64,000 nt of DNA from contig NZ_CP074126.1 of NCBI RefSeq assembly GCF_018282095.1, forward strand, positions 3,328,341 through 3,392,340. The letters run 5' to 3'. The position numbers and the translations under genes are program-made. Positions 27,571 through 35,896 of this stretch are shown one piece after another; the stretch's first letter is position 1, and each line of letters begins with the position of its first letter. This stretch comes from Pseudovibrio brasiliensis. Lineage in GTDB: Bacteria > Pseudomonadota > Alphaproteobacteria > Rhizobiales > Stappiaceae. The notes under the pieces are model-generated. The model did not search any database and was not told where the DNA came from. It saw only the letters and a list, made by a program, of their open reading frames with translations.

Positions 27571-28735
27571 ACTCCACATCCACGTAGTGCGCTTTACGCT
27601 CATCAATCGCTTCATCAATGATCTTCTTCGCCACTGCAGGCTTGCGATCCATGAAGCGACGCAGATCATCCATCTTGAGCACCATTAGCTGCACCGGCGT
27701 TTTGGCAACAGCGCGCGCACGCCGTTTGTGGTGGCCAAACAATGACGCCTCCCCAAAGTGCTCCCCTTCTCCATGAAGCACCCGGTGATCGTCAAAAACC
27801 TCTTCCACCTCACCCGAAGCGATCAGGAAAAGACTATTCCCGTCCTCCCCCTTCTCACAGATGGATTGCCCGGCAGGTACACTATGGGAATGCAGAAGCT
27901 CAGTAACGGCTGCAATTTCAATAGCAGAAAGCCGCTCAAACAGCGGAATGGTGGCCACCATGCCCCAGGTCACTACGAAATCACGGCTATGGATTTCGCG
28001 GGCAAAAGCGGTGCCCACAATTCCCACCGGCAACGCAAACAAGCAGTAGCCCATCAACATTACGATGCTTGCGATCATCTTGCCAGCAGCCGTCACCGGT
28101 ACAACATCACCGTATCCAACTGTTGTCAGGGTTGAGAACGCCCACCAAAGCGCAGAGGGTATCGTGCCAAAGTGCTCCGGCTGAGCCGCATGCTCCACAC
28201 TGTAAAGCAGCGTTGCAGCCACCAGCGCCACCCCTAAAATCAACACAAGACTGCCAACAATCGCCCGCTGCTCCGCAACCACAGCCGACACAAGCGAGCG
28301 AACAGCAGGTGAGTAACGTGCGATCTTTAGGAAACGGAATAAGCGTAGGATAACCAGCGATTTCCAGCTGATGCTCGCAAAGAACAGAGAAAGCCAGAAC
28401 GGCACCACCGCAACAAAATCAACCACAGAGAGCGGCTGCAAGGCATAAACCACACGCGCTTTCAAAGGCCCATACTTCTTCAGCGGCGGATGCAGATCAG
28501 ACACCCAAAGGCGCAGCAGATACTCGATCGCAAAAATAGACCCGGCAATGAAATCGAGGAGAAAAATCTCCCAAACATACACCCCACCAATGCTCGGCTC
28601 CGTCTCTAGAACCGCAAGGCCTACATTCACAACGATGAAGACGATCAGAATGGCATCTATCTGCTGAGCCAGGCGGTTGCCCGCACTGCTGCGCTCCAGC
28701 AGGTTGTACACTTTCAACTTGATCGAGTTAGCCAC
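27560..28735 (-). CDS. Cyclic-nucleotide-regulated voltage-gated-type K+ channel
   Basis: About 391 residues. Six membrane helices include an S4-like helix LVILRLFRFLKIARY with regularly spaced basic residues. The pore loop carries the K+ selectivity filter TLTTVGYGDVVP. The cytoplasmic C-terminus (about 275-380) is a cyclic-nucleotide-binding domain with the phosphate-binding cassette GEGEHFGEASLFGHHKRRARA, which keeps the Glu and Arg that contact cAMP. The architecture is that of MlotiK1-type channels of rhizobia. GTG at 28735 is chosen; a TTG one codon earlier is possible. Confidence 0.92.
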   Translation of the reverse strand: MANSIKLKVYNLLERSSAGNRLAQQIDAILIVFIVVNVGLAVLETEPSIGGVYVWEIFLLDFIAGSIFAIEYLLRLWVSDLHPPLKKYGPLKARVVYALQPLSVVDFVAVVPFWLSLFFASISWKSLVILRLFRFLKIARYSPAVRSLVSAVVAEQRAIVGSLVLILGVALVAATLLYSVEHAAQPEHFGTIPSALWWAFSTLTTVGYGDVVPVTAAGKMIASIVMLMGYCLFALPVGIVGTAFAREIHSRDFVVTWGMVATIPLFERLSAIEIAAVTELLHSHSVPAGQSICEKGEDGNSLFLIASGEVEEVFDDHRVLHGEGEHFGEASLFGHHKRRARAVAKTPVQLMVLKMDDLRRFMDRKPAVAKKIIDEAIDERKAHYVDVEFTS

Positions 28736-28819
28736 CAAAGCCCCACAAATGCCCGAGCATCAAAATAAAAAAGAAACGCAAAAATCGAATAACTTCAAAA
28801 GTAACTAGCAAAAAATAAA

Positions 28820-28839
28820 GGGGAGATTAAATCCCCCCC
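28820..28839 (-). terminator. Terminator of alaS (minus strand)
   Basis: On the minus strand GGGGGGA pairs with TCTCCCC around a TTTAA loop, followed by TTTATTTTTTG. Confidence 0.65.
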
Positions 28840-28868
28840 TTCATGAAGCTCAGATTTTCAGGTCAGCT

Positions 28869-31529
28869 TTAAAGCGTTTCAAGATGCGCCTTGATGGCAG
28901 CAATCGCTTCTTCTGCTTTGCCTGCATCAGGGCCACCTGCCTGCGCCATGTCAGGGCGACCACCGCCACCACGACCGCCGAGCGCCGCAGAACCGATGCG
29001 CACAAGATCAACCGCACTTGCGGTTTCACTCACGTCCTTGGTTGACCCAACAACGATCGCAGCCTTGCCGTCTTCAGCTTTGCTGATCAGCACCACAACA
29101 CCAGAACCGATTGCAGTCTTGCCTTCATCGGCAACAGACTTCAGATCCTTCGGGTTGATGCCTTCAAGCACACGCGCCATCAGCTTGAACTTGCCAGCTT
29201 CAGTCACACCAGCATCTCCGCCGGAGCCACCGCCGCCCATTGCAAGCTTCTTCTTCGCTTCAGCCAGTTCACGCTCCAGCTTCTTGCGCTCGTCCAGAAG
29301 ACCCGCAATACGCGCAGGAACATCAGCAGCAGAAACCTTCAGCAGGCCAGCAGTTTCGCGCATCAGCGCATCCTGCTCAGCCAGATACTTACGGGCTTCA
29401 TCACCGGTCAGCGCTTCGATACGGCGCACACCCGCTGCAACTGCACCTTCAGAAACAACGGTTACAAGACCGATGTCTCCAGTGCGCTTAACGTGTGTAC
29501 CACCACAAAGTTCAACGGAGTAAGACTTGCCAGCTTTCTCGCCAGTGGTTGCCGTACCCATGGAAACCACGCGAACTTCATCGCCGTACTTCTCGCCGAA
29601 CAGAGCCATCGCGCCAGCTTCAATCGCTTCATCAACTTCCATCAGAGAAGTCTCAACAGCGCCATTCTGCAGCACGATCTCATTCGCAAGAGCCTCAACC
29701 TTAGTGGTCTCTTCCGCACTCACAGGCTTTGGATGTGAGAAGTCGAAACGCAGACGCTCAGGCGTCACCAAAGAACCCTTCTGAGCCACGTGAGTACCAA
29801 GCACTTCGCGAAGCGCTTCATGCACAAGGTGAGTTGCGGAGTGATTGGAGCGAATAGCACTGCGACGAGAATGGTCAACAACCAACTCAAGCGCATCGTC
29901 CACGTTCACATCACCGCTTTCAACACGAACAGAATGGACAAACAGGCCATCAGCCTTCTTCTGTGTGTTGGTCACAGTGATGGAAACACCATCCGCAACC
30001 ATGATACCACAGTCGCCAACCTGACCACCAGATTCACCATAGAACGGGGTCTGGTTGAGGATCAGAGACCCCTCTTCACCCTGCTTCAGAACTTTGACTT
30101 CTTCGCCGTCCTTCACAAGGCCCAGCACAACACCTTCTGCCTTCTCGGTTTCATAACCGAGGAACTCAGTGGCACCAGCCTGTTCCTTGATGGAGAACCA
30201 GATCGCATCCGTCGCGGCATCACCAGACCCGGACCAGGCCGCACGCGCTTCCGCACGCTGACGTTCCATCGCGGAGTTAAAGCCATCAGTATCAACCGCG
30301 ATCTCACGGTTGCGCAGCGCATCCTGTGTCAGATCAAGCGGGAAACCATAGGTGTCATAAAGCTTAAAGGCAGTCTCACCATCCAGCTGATCACCGGAAC
30401 CCAGAGAGCTTGTTGCATCTTCAAGAAGACCAAGGCCGCGCTCAAGCGTTTTGATGAAGCGCTTCTCTTCAAGCTGAACAGTCTCTTCAATCAGCTTTTC
30501 TGCACGCGGCAGCTCAGGGAACGCCTGTCCCATTTCGCGCACAAGCGTTGGCAGCATCTTGAAGATGACCGGTTCTTTCGCACCGAGAAGGTTTGCATGA
30601 CGCATCGCGCGGCGCATGATGCGGCGCAGAACATAACCACGGCCTTCATTGGACGGCAGAACACCGTCAGCAATCAGGAACGCCATAGAACGCAGGTGGT
30701 CAGCAATCACCCGGTGGCTTCCCAGCGCTTTGCCAGCAGCTTCAACACCAGTGAGATGCTCAGAACTTGCGATCAGGGCCTTAAACAGATCAATCTCGTA
30801 GTTGTTGTGCACGCCCTGCATGATCGCCGCAAAACGCTCAAGGCCCATGCCGGTATCGATGGACGGACGCGGTAGATCAATGCGCTCATCAGCCAGCTGC
30901 TCGTATTGCATGAACACGAGGTTCCAGATCTCGATAAAGCGATCACCATCTTCCTCAGGAGAACCTGGAGGGCCACCCCAGATCTGCTCGCCATGATCGT
31001 AGAAAATTTCAGAGCAAGGACCACAAGGACCAGTATCCCCCATCGCCCAGAAGTTGTCTGAGGTCGGAATGCGGATGATCTTCTCATCAGCAAAGCCAGT
31101 CAGCTTCTTCCAGATGTTGAAGGCTTCATCATCCTCGGAATAAACGGTCACAAGCAGCTTATCAGCTGGCAGGCCGTATTCTTTGGTGATCAGGTTCCAG
31201 GCCAACTCAATCGCGTTTTCCTTGAAGTAGTCACCAAAGGAAAAGTTGCCGAGCATCTCAAAGAAGGTGTGGTGACGGGCAGTGTAGCCAACGTTGTCCA
31301 GATCGTTGTGCTTACCGCCCGCACGAACACATTTTTGCGAAGATGTTGCACGCACGTAATCCCGCTTTTCCAAGCCGGTGAATACGTTCTTGAATGGCAC
31401 CATACCCGCATTTGTAAACATCAATGTCGGATCATTGCGTGGCACCAATGGACTGGAAGGAACAACCTCGTGTCCGTTTTTTGCAAAGTAGTCGAGAAAA
31501 GCCGACCGAATTTCGTTGACGCCACTCAT
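28869..31529 (-). CDS. alaS: Alanyl-tRNA synthetase
   Basis: Charges tRNA-Ala, class II enzyme, 886 residues. Motifs visible: [14 protein letters not shown] and the class II motif near [22 protein letters not shown]; the editing-domain zinc/catalytic residues in [13 protein letters not shown] and the [11 protein letters not shown] segment; and the C-terminal C-Ala domain with [12 protein letters not shown] and [16 protein letters not shown]. Full length. Lies downstream of recA on the same strand after a terminator, a common alphaproteobacterial order. Confidence 0.98.
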   Translation of the reverse strand: MSGVNEIRSAFLDYFAKNGHEVVPSSPLVPRNDPTLMFTNAGMVPFKNVFTGLEKRDYVRATSSQKCVRAGGKHNDLDNVGYTARHHTFFEMLGNFSFGDYFKENAIELAWNLITKEYGLPADKLLVTVYSEDDEAFNIWKKLTGFADEKIIRIPTSDNFWAMGDTGPCGPCSEIFYDHGEQIWGGPPGSPEEDGDRFIEIWNLVFMQYEQLADERIDLPRPSIDTGMGLERFAAIMQGVHNNYEIDLFKALIASSEHLTGVEAAGKALGSHRVIADHLRSMAFLIADGVLPSNEGRGYVLRRIMRRAMRHANLLGAKEPVIFKMLPTLVREMGQAFPELPRAEKLIEETVQLEEKRFIKTLERGLGLLEDATSSLGSGDQLDGETAFKLYDTYGFPLDLTQDALRNREIAVDTDGFNSAMERQRAEARAAWSGSGDAATDAIWFSIKEQAGATEFLGYETEKAEGVVLGLVKDGEEVKVLKQGEEGSLILNQTPFYGESGGQVGDCGIMVADGVSITVTNTQKKADGLFVHSVRVESGDVNVDDALELVVDHSRRSAIRSNHSATHLVHEALREVLGTHVAQKGSLVTPERLRFDFSHPKPVSAEETTKVEALANEIVLQNGAVETSLMEVDEAIEAGAMALFGEKYGDEVRVVSMGTATTGEKAGKSYSVELCGGTHVKRTGDIGLVTVVSEGAVAAGVRRIEALTGDEARKYLAEQDALMRETAGLLKVSAADVPARIAGLLDERKKLERELAEAKKKLAMGGGGSGGDAGVTEAGKFKLMARVLEGINPKDLKSVADEGKTAIGSGVVVLISKAEDGKAAIVVGSTKDVSETASAVDLVRIGSAALGGRGGGGRPDMAQAGGPDAGKAEEAIAAIKAHLETL

Positions 31530-31682
31530 AGGTCTTGATGTCCGTCTCGTTTTCTAGTGGGCAGCTACTTCAACAATCACAGCCGCCAAATTGCAGGGTA
31601 TGCGCATCCAGAAAGATGCAACAAAAAATTAGTATCTGCCGCGTTTTAGCCATATGCAGCAAATCTGTCCATAAAACCCTAC

Positions 31683-31713
31683 AAAAAAAGAGGCTGGATA
31701 AATCCAGCCCCTC
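31683..31713 (-). terminator. Terminator of recA (minus strand)
   Basis: GAGGCTGGAT / ATCCAGCCcCTC around AA; on the minus strand CTTTTTTTG follows. It sits between recA and alaS, so alaS probably has its own promoter or receives read-through. Confidence 0.88.
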
Positions 31714-31719
31714 TAAACT

Positions 31720-32784
31720 CTATTGGTTTTCCGCAGTTTTTTCCGGATCATCAATCGCTTCAGCGATCAAACCCGCATTCTGCCGGATCGCAAGTTCGAT
31801 CTCTTCCGCCAGTTCAGGATTCTCTCGCAGGAAGGTTTTCGAGTTCTCACGCCCCTGCCCCAGTCTCTGGCTATTGTAGGAGAACCAGGCGCCGGACTTC
31901 TCGACAATGCCGCCTTTCACACCAAGATCCAGCAATTCACCCATTTTGGAGATGCCTTCACCGTAAATGATGTCAAACTCAACCTGCTTGAATGGAGGCG
32001 CCAACTTGTTCTTCACCACCTTCACGCGTGTCTGGTTACCAACGATTTCGTCACGATCCTTAATCGCACCAATACGGCGGATATCCAGACGCACAGAAGC
32101 GTAGAACTTCAGCGCGTTACCACCAGTCGTGGTCTCAGGAGAACCAAACATCACACCGATCTTCATACGGATCTGGTTGATGAAGATCACCATGGTGTTG
32201 GATTTGGAAATGGATGCAGTCAACTTGCGCAATGCCTGGCTCATCAAACGCGCCTGCAGGCCTGGGAGCGAATCGCCCATCTCGCCTTCAAGTTCAGCTT
32301 TTGGTGTCAGAGCTGCAACGGAGTCGATCACCAGCACGTCAATCGCGCCGGAACGAACCAGAGTATCTGCAATCTCAAGCGCCTGCTCACCAGCATCCGG
32401 CTGGGAAATAAGCAGGTCATCAATGTTCACACCAAGCTTGCGTGCGTACACCGGGTCCAGTGCGTGCTCGGCATCAACAAAGGCGCAGATACCACCTTCG
32501 CGCTGCGCAGATGCCACAGTGTGCAAAGCCAGCGTGGTCTTACCGGAGCTTTCAGGGCCGTAGATCTCAATGATACGCCCCTTCGGCAATCCACCAATGC
32601 CCAGTCCAATGTCCAGACTGAGAGAACCAGTCGAAACACTTTGGATCTCTACGGCCTGTCCTTGGCCCATGCGCATAATGGAGCCTTTACCAAAGGCTCG
32701 TTCAATTTGGGAAAGCGCTGCATCCAGTGCTTTATTTTTGTCCATCTGATTGCCCTCAACAAGGCGAAGTGAAGTTTGTGCCAT
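31720..32784 (-). CDS. recA: Recombinase RecA
   Basis: DNA strand-exchange ATPase and LexA coprotease. 354 residues. Walker A is [16 protein letters not shown], Walker B is [17 protein letters not shown]; the L2 loop [21 protein letters not shown] binds DNA. The N-terminus [11 protein letters not shown] matches alphaproteobacterial RecA. A GTAC-N7-GTTC element resembling the alphaproteobacterial LexA box lies about 55 bases upstream. Confidence 0.98.
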   Translation of the reverse strand: MAQTSLRLVEGNQMDKNKALDAALSQIERAFGKGSIMRMGQGQAVEIQSVSTGSLSLDIGLGIGGLPKGRIIEIYGPESSGKTTLALHTVASAQREGGICAFVDAEHALDPVYARKLGVNIDDLLISQPDAGEQALEIADTLVRSGAIDVLVIDSVAALTPKAELEGEMGDSLPGLQARLMSQALRKLTASISKSNTMVIFINQIRMKIGVMFGSPETTTGGNALKFYASVRLDIRRIGAIKDRDEIVGNQTRVKVVKNKLAPPFKQVEFDIIYGEGISKMGELLDLGVKGGIVEKSGAWFSYNSQRLGQGRENSKTFLRENPELAEEIELAIRQNAGLIAEAIDDPEKTAENQ

Positions 32785-33086
32785 ACGTTCTCATCCCTTA
32801 TTTCACGATGGACGTGCAGTTTCAAAGTCAGTTATTTGTACTCACTTTGTTCCAACTTCGCAATACCTGATAACTAACTAATAAAAATGGATTAATTTCA
32901 ATGCGTTCTCCTATTGTTCAACATGTAGATAACTTTTCCCCGCACCTGTTCGGAGGCACGCATCTGGAATCAAACCACAAAATGCACTTTTGATACATCA
33001 CCCACAGTCTGTATTTGCTCGTAGCTTGCTTTGGCCAACCAACTTGCATATCAACGGTCTTTCGATGTCGGGAGGAAGAATTGGTT
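32785..33086. other. Divergent recA/psuK intergenic region
   Basis: About 300 bases with no gene. Contains the possible LexA box and the promoters of recA and psuK. AT-rich around 32860-32920. Confidence 0.45.
32839..32853 (-). promoter_or_regulatory. Possible LexA (SOS) box upstream of recA
   Basis: GTACTCACTTTGTTC on the plus strand is GTAC-N7-GTTC, one base away from the GTTC-N7-GTTC direct repeat bound by LexA in many alphaproteobacteria. Its location 55 bases before recA is where an SOS operator is expected. Confidence 0.5.
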
Positions 33087-34010
33087 ATGTCGTCTAAACA
33101 GGTCGGAGTAATCGGAGCAATCCATCTGGACAGGATTGCCCATGCAGATCGACCATTCAAACCAGACACCTCAACACCTGGGAAAATTATGTCCCGCGCA
33201 GGAGGTGTTGGAGCCAACATTGCGCGCGCTATGGCGCGGTTGGGCATGCAGCCGACAATGCATGGATGTCTGGGTGACGATGCCGACGGAGCGTTCCTCG
33301 CAAAAAGCCTGTCAGAATGCGGAATTAATACATCCAGCATCAAGACAGTAGCTGACGGAAGAACCGGATCGTATCTGGCCCTTCACAACCCGGATGGCAC
33401 ACTGTTCTCAGCCATTTCGGACAGCGAGATCACCTCCAGAGTGAGTTTTTCAGAAGCAAATCCAATTCCGCAAGCACTGCTGAACTGCGATATCTGGCTC
33501 TGTGAAACCAATCTGGAAGAAGAAACGCTTCTCACGCTCGCCAATTCCAAAGGGGATCACCTTCTGGCCGCTGATACGGTCTCAATAGCTAAGGCACCTA
33601 AACTCCGTCCCCTTCTCTCCCAAATTGACATTCTTTTCACCAACACAGATGAAGCCACGGCCCTGCTGGATTGCAAGCCGGGGGAATTTTCCGCAGAAGA
33701 GCTGGCCCAACAGCTGGCTGCAAAAGGTATTCCTACCGTTCTGGTCAGCAACGCCAACAAGCCACTGGCTCTTCACTGTGCAGGCAGCACAAGTTCGCAC
33801 ACTCCATTTTCTGTTGTTCCCGTGGATGTCACCGGCGCCGGTGATGCCTTCATTGCAGGCTTTCTTTATGCAAGCTGCCTCAATGAAGCCCCACATTCAG
33901 CAGTAAAGAGCGGGCTTGCTTCTGCATCCATTACAGTGGAAGCGACCGGCGCCGCGCCGGAAACGCTTTCGCCCCAATCGCTTAAAGCTCGTTTATTAGA
34001 ACATGCCTAA
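33087..34010 (+). CDS. psuK: PfkB-family carbohydrate kinase, probable pseudouridine kinase
   Basis: 307 residues. PfkB features: N-terminal VGVIGAIHLDRIAHA, the glycine motif SRAGGVGANIARAMARLGM, and the C-terminal anion-hole and catalytic Asp in VDVTGAGDAFIAGFLYA. Pseudouridine kinase phosphorylates pseudouridine to pseudouridine 5'-phosphate. That substrate is inferred from the adjacent psuG, whose enzyme then cleaves the C-glycosidic bond. GGGAGGAAG before the ATG at 33087 decides the start. The 32-base gap to psuG indicates an operon. Confidence 0.88.
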   Translation: MSSKQVGVIGAIHLDRIAHADRPFKPDTSTPGKIMSRAGGVGANIARAMARLGMQPTMHGCLGDDADGAFLAKSLSECGINTSSIKTVADGRTGSYLALHNPDGTLFSAISDSEITSRVSFSEANPIPQALLNCDIWLCETNLEEETLLTLANSKGDHLLAADTVSIAKAPKLRPLLSQIDILFTNTDEATALLDCKPGEFSAEELAQQLAAKGIPTVLVSNANKPLALHCAGSTSSHTPFSVVPVDVTGAGDAFIAGFLYASCLNEAPHSAVKSGLASASITVEATGAAPETLSPQSLKARLLEHA

Positions 34011-34042
34011 GCACCAACAACATACGAAAGACTGGGAAAACC

Positions 34043-34957
34043 ATGGGAAGTTCAATTAAAATCCATCATTCAAAAGAAGTTGCAGAAGCTCTCAGCAGCG
34101 GCGCTCCAATCGTTGCGCTGGAGTCCACAATCATTACCCATGGCATGCCGTACCCGCAAAACGTTGAAACAGCGCGCGAAGTTGAACAGATCATCCGCGA
34201 CGGCGGTGCCGTTCCTGCAACCATCGCAGTGCTCAACGGAGAACTCCACGTCGGTCTGGAAGACGAAACTCTGGACGAGCTGGCCAACGCCAAAGACGTG
34301 ATGAAATGCTCCCGCGCAGACCTGTCCTTCGCAATGGCTCTGGGCAAGAACGGCTCCACCACAGTGGCGGCAACCATGATGGCAGCACACGCTGCTGGCA
34401 TCCGTGTCTTCGCAACCGGCGGCATCGGCGGCGTACACAAGGGTGCTGAAACCACCTTCGACATCTCCGCAGACCTGGACGAACTGTCCCGCACCGCTGT
34501 CTGTGTTGTCTCCGCTGGTGCAAAAGCGCTGCTCGACATCCCAAAAACTCTGGAAGTTCTGGAAACCCGCGGCGTGCCGGTCATCGGCTTTGGTTGTGAA
34601 AACGTTCCAGCATTCTGGTCCCGCGATTCCAAGATCAAAGCGCCTTACCGCCTGGATGATGCAAACGACATCTCCAAGCTGATCAAGTTCCGCGAAACGT
34701 TTGGCGATCACGGTGGCATGCTCGTAACCAACCCGGTTCCAGCTGAAGATGAAATCCCATCTGATGAAATGCAGGTGTTCATCGATGCGTCTATCAAGGC
34801 CGCTGAAGAACAGAACATCACCGGCAAGAACGTAACACCATTCGTTCTGCAAGATATCTTCGAGCGCACCGCAGGCCGCAGCCTGGCGACCAACATTGCG
34901 CTGGTTAAGAACAACGCAAAACTTGCAACAAAGATCGCGTGCGGTCTGACTGATTAA
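34043..34957 (+). CDS. psuG: Pseudouridine-5'-phosphate glycosidase
   Basis: Cleaves pseudouridine 5'-phosphate to uracil and ribose 5-phosphate, using Mn2+ and a catalytic Lys. 304 residues. Family segments: IVALESTIITHGMPYPQNVETA, FATGGIGGVHKGAETTFDISADL, VVSAGAKALLDIPKTLEVLET and GMLVTNPVPAEDEIP. Full length. Second gene of the psuK-psuG operon, which salvages pseudouridine from RNA turnover; no nucleoside transporter is adjacent. Confidence 0.96.
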   Translation: MGSSIKIHHSKEVAEALSSGAPIVALESTIITHGMPYPQNVETAREVEQIIRDGGAVPATIAVLNGELHVGLEDETLDELANAKDVMKCSRADLSFAMALGKNGSTTVAATMMAAHAAGIRVFATGGIGGVHKGAETTFDISADLDELSRTAVCVVSAGAKALLDIPKTLEVLETRGVPVIGFGCENVPAFWSRDSKIKAPYRLDDANDISKLIKFRETFGDHGGMLVTNPVPAEDEIPSDEMQVFIDASIKAAEEQNITGKNVTPFVLQDIFERTAGRSLATNIALVKNNAKLATKIACGLTD

Positions 34958-34982
34958 GTTTTTGCAGGCATCTGCCTCATAA

Positions 34983-35018
34983 GAATCCGGGTTGGAGCCT
35001 CCAGCCCGGATTTTTTTG
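34983..35018 (+). terminator. Terminator of psuG
   Basis: AATCCGGG / CCCGGATT arms around an inner GGAG/CTCC stem, followed by seven T. Confidence 0.9.
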
Positions 35019-35138
35019 TGATCCTGTAACTTGTGCAGAGCTTTCCCCACGCTTCCAATCAACTCAATACATGCAGAGGTTTTCACGTCTCTTTGATCGA
35101 AAGATTCCGTTGTTTTTCGGCCCCGATTATTTTAGGTG

Positions 35139-35156
35139 TTCTATAGCTATAGAACT
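35139..35156. promoter_or_regulatory. Perfect palindrome upstream of the lipoprotein gene
   Basis: GTTCTATAGCTATAGAAC, 18 bases of exact dyad symmetry, 190 bases before the lipoprotein start. Could be a repressor operator or overlap a promoter -10. Nothing else identifies the protein that would bind. Confidence 0.4.
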
Positions 35157-35345
35157 TTACATCGCTGTGTTTTTATTGGCGCATCTGCATCTTGTGGTCA
35201 TATAGTACTCATCAAAACGCCATCTGGCGCGCATATGTGAAAGAGGCCAATCCAATTTATTGGGTGGTTCCATTGAAATCACGCCCAACAGAGTTTCGCG
35301 GCTGGGGCAGTTGCATCAGCTTTTGTCACCCGCAGGATTTACGCT

Positions 35346-35816
35346 ATGAAGAAACTTATTTTTATCGGATTAACTGCAGCTCTCGCAGCTTGCCAAAGCG
35401 GCCCATCCACTCGCAGCGGGCAACCATCCATCCGCGCGGACGCCGATTCTCAAACCATTCAGATCAAAGCTTCGCCTGAAGTTGTACGCACCACTCTGGT
35501 CAACAGCGCAAGCGCCAAAGGCACCATTGTTCAGCAGAACGAGCCAAACATGGTGGTGATGGAAAGCTATGTGCGCGGCGACAACGCTGTGCTCGACAAC
35601 GAATTCGGCCCGTCAGATTCCGGCGAGCGCGCCTACCGCATTCGCGTTCGTTTTTCCGGCACACAGTGCAGCACCAACGTTGTGCAGGATCTTGCGCTGG
35701 TCAACAACATCTACACCTCGCAGGAACAGTCCTTCCAACTGCCAGGCAACCCAGGCTCCATGCAGAGCCTGCAGCGCTTGAAGTCCAACGCGGAAAACTC
35801 TTCCGGCTGCGTCTGA
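35346..35816 (+). CDS. Putative lipoprotein, hypothetical
   Basis: 156 residues. MKKLIFIGLTAALAAC is a lipoprotein signal with Cys16 as the lipidated residue; the following Gln-Ser would send it to the outer membrane. The mature part has two further cysteines near SGTQCSTN and the C-terminal SSGCV. The segment ASPEVVRTTLVNSASAKGTIV resembles a small alpha-beta domain. No family recognised. Confidence 0.75.
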   Translation: MKKLIFIGLTAALAACQSGPSTRSGQPSIRADADSQTIQIKASPEVVRTTLVNSASAKGTIVQQNEPNMVVMESYVRGDNAVLDNEFGPSDSGERAYRIRVRFSGTQCSTNVVQDLALVNNIYTSQEQSFQLPGNPGSMQSLQRLKSNAENSSGCV

Positions 35817-35839
35817 TACGCAACGCATATAGATATCAA

Positions 35840-35877
35840 AAAAAAGCCGGAGAGCAGACCATGCTCTCCGGCTTTTT
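35840..35877. terminator. Bidirectional terminator between lipoprotein gene and cckA
   Basis: AAAAAGCCGGAGAGC / GCTCTCCGGCTTTTT with a 7-nt loop; serves both convergent genes. Confidence 0.92.
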
Positions 35878-35896
35878 ATTTCAAAGTGAGAAAAGG

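Larger units (their letters stand above)
34958..35345. other. Intergenic region between psuG and the lipoprotein gene
   Basis: About 390 bases. After the psuG terminator no gene is supported. It contains an 18-base perfect palindrome at 35139-35156 and otherwise AT-rich sequence that should hold the lipoprotein promoter. Confidence 0.4.

Noticed and set aside
29790-30875. 361-codon open frame on the plus strand
   Set aside because: Antisense to alaS, which is unmistakable by its motifs.
31723-32772. 349-codon open frame on the plus strand
   Set aside because: Antisense to recA; no family features.
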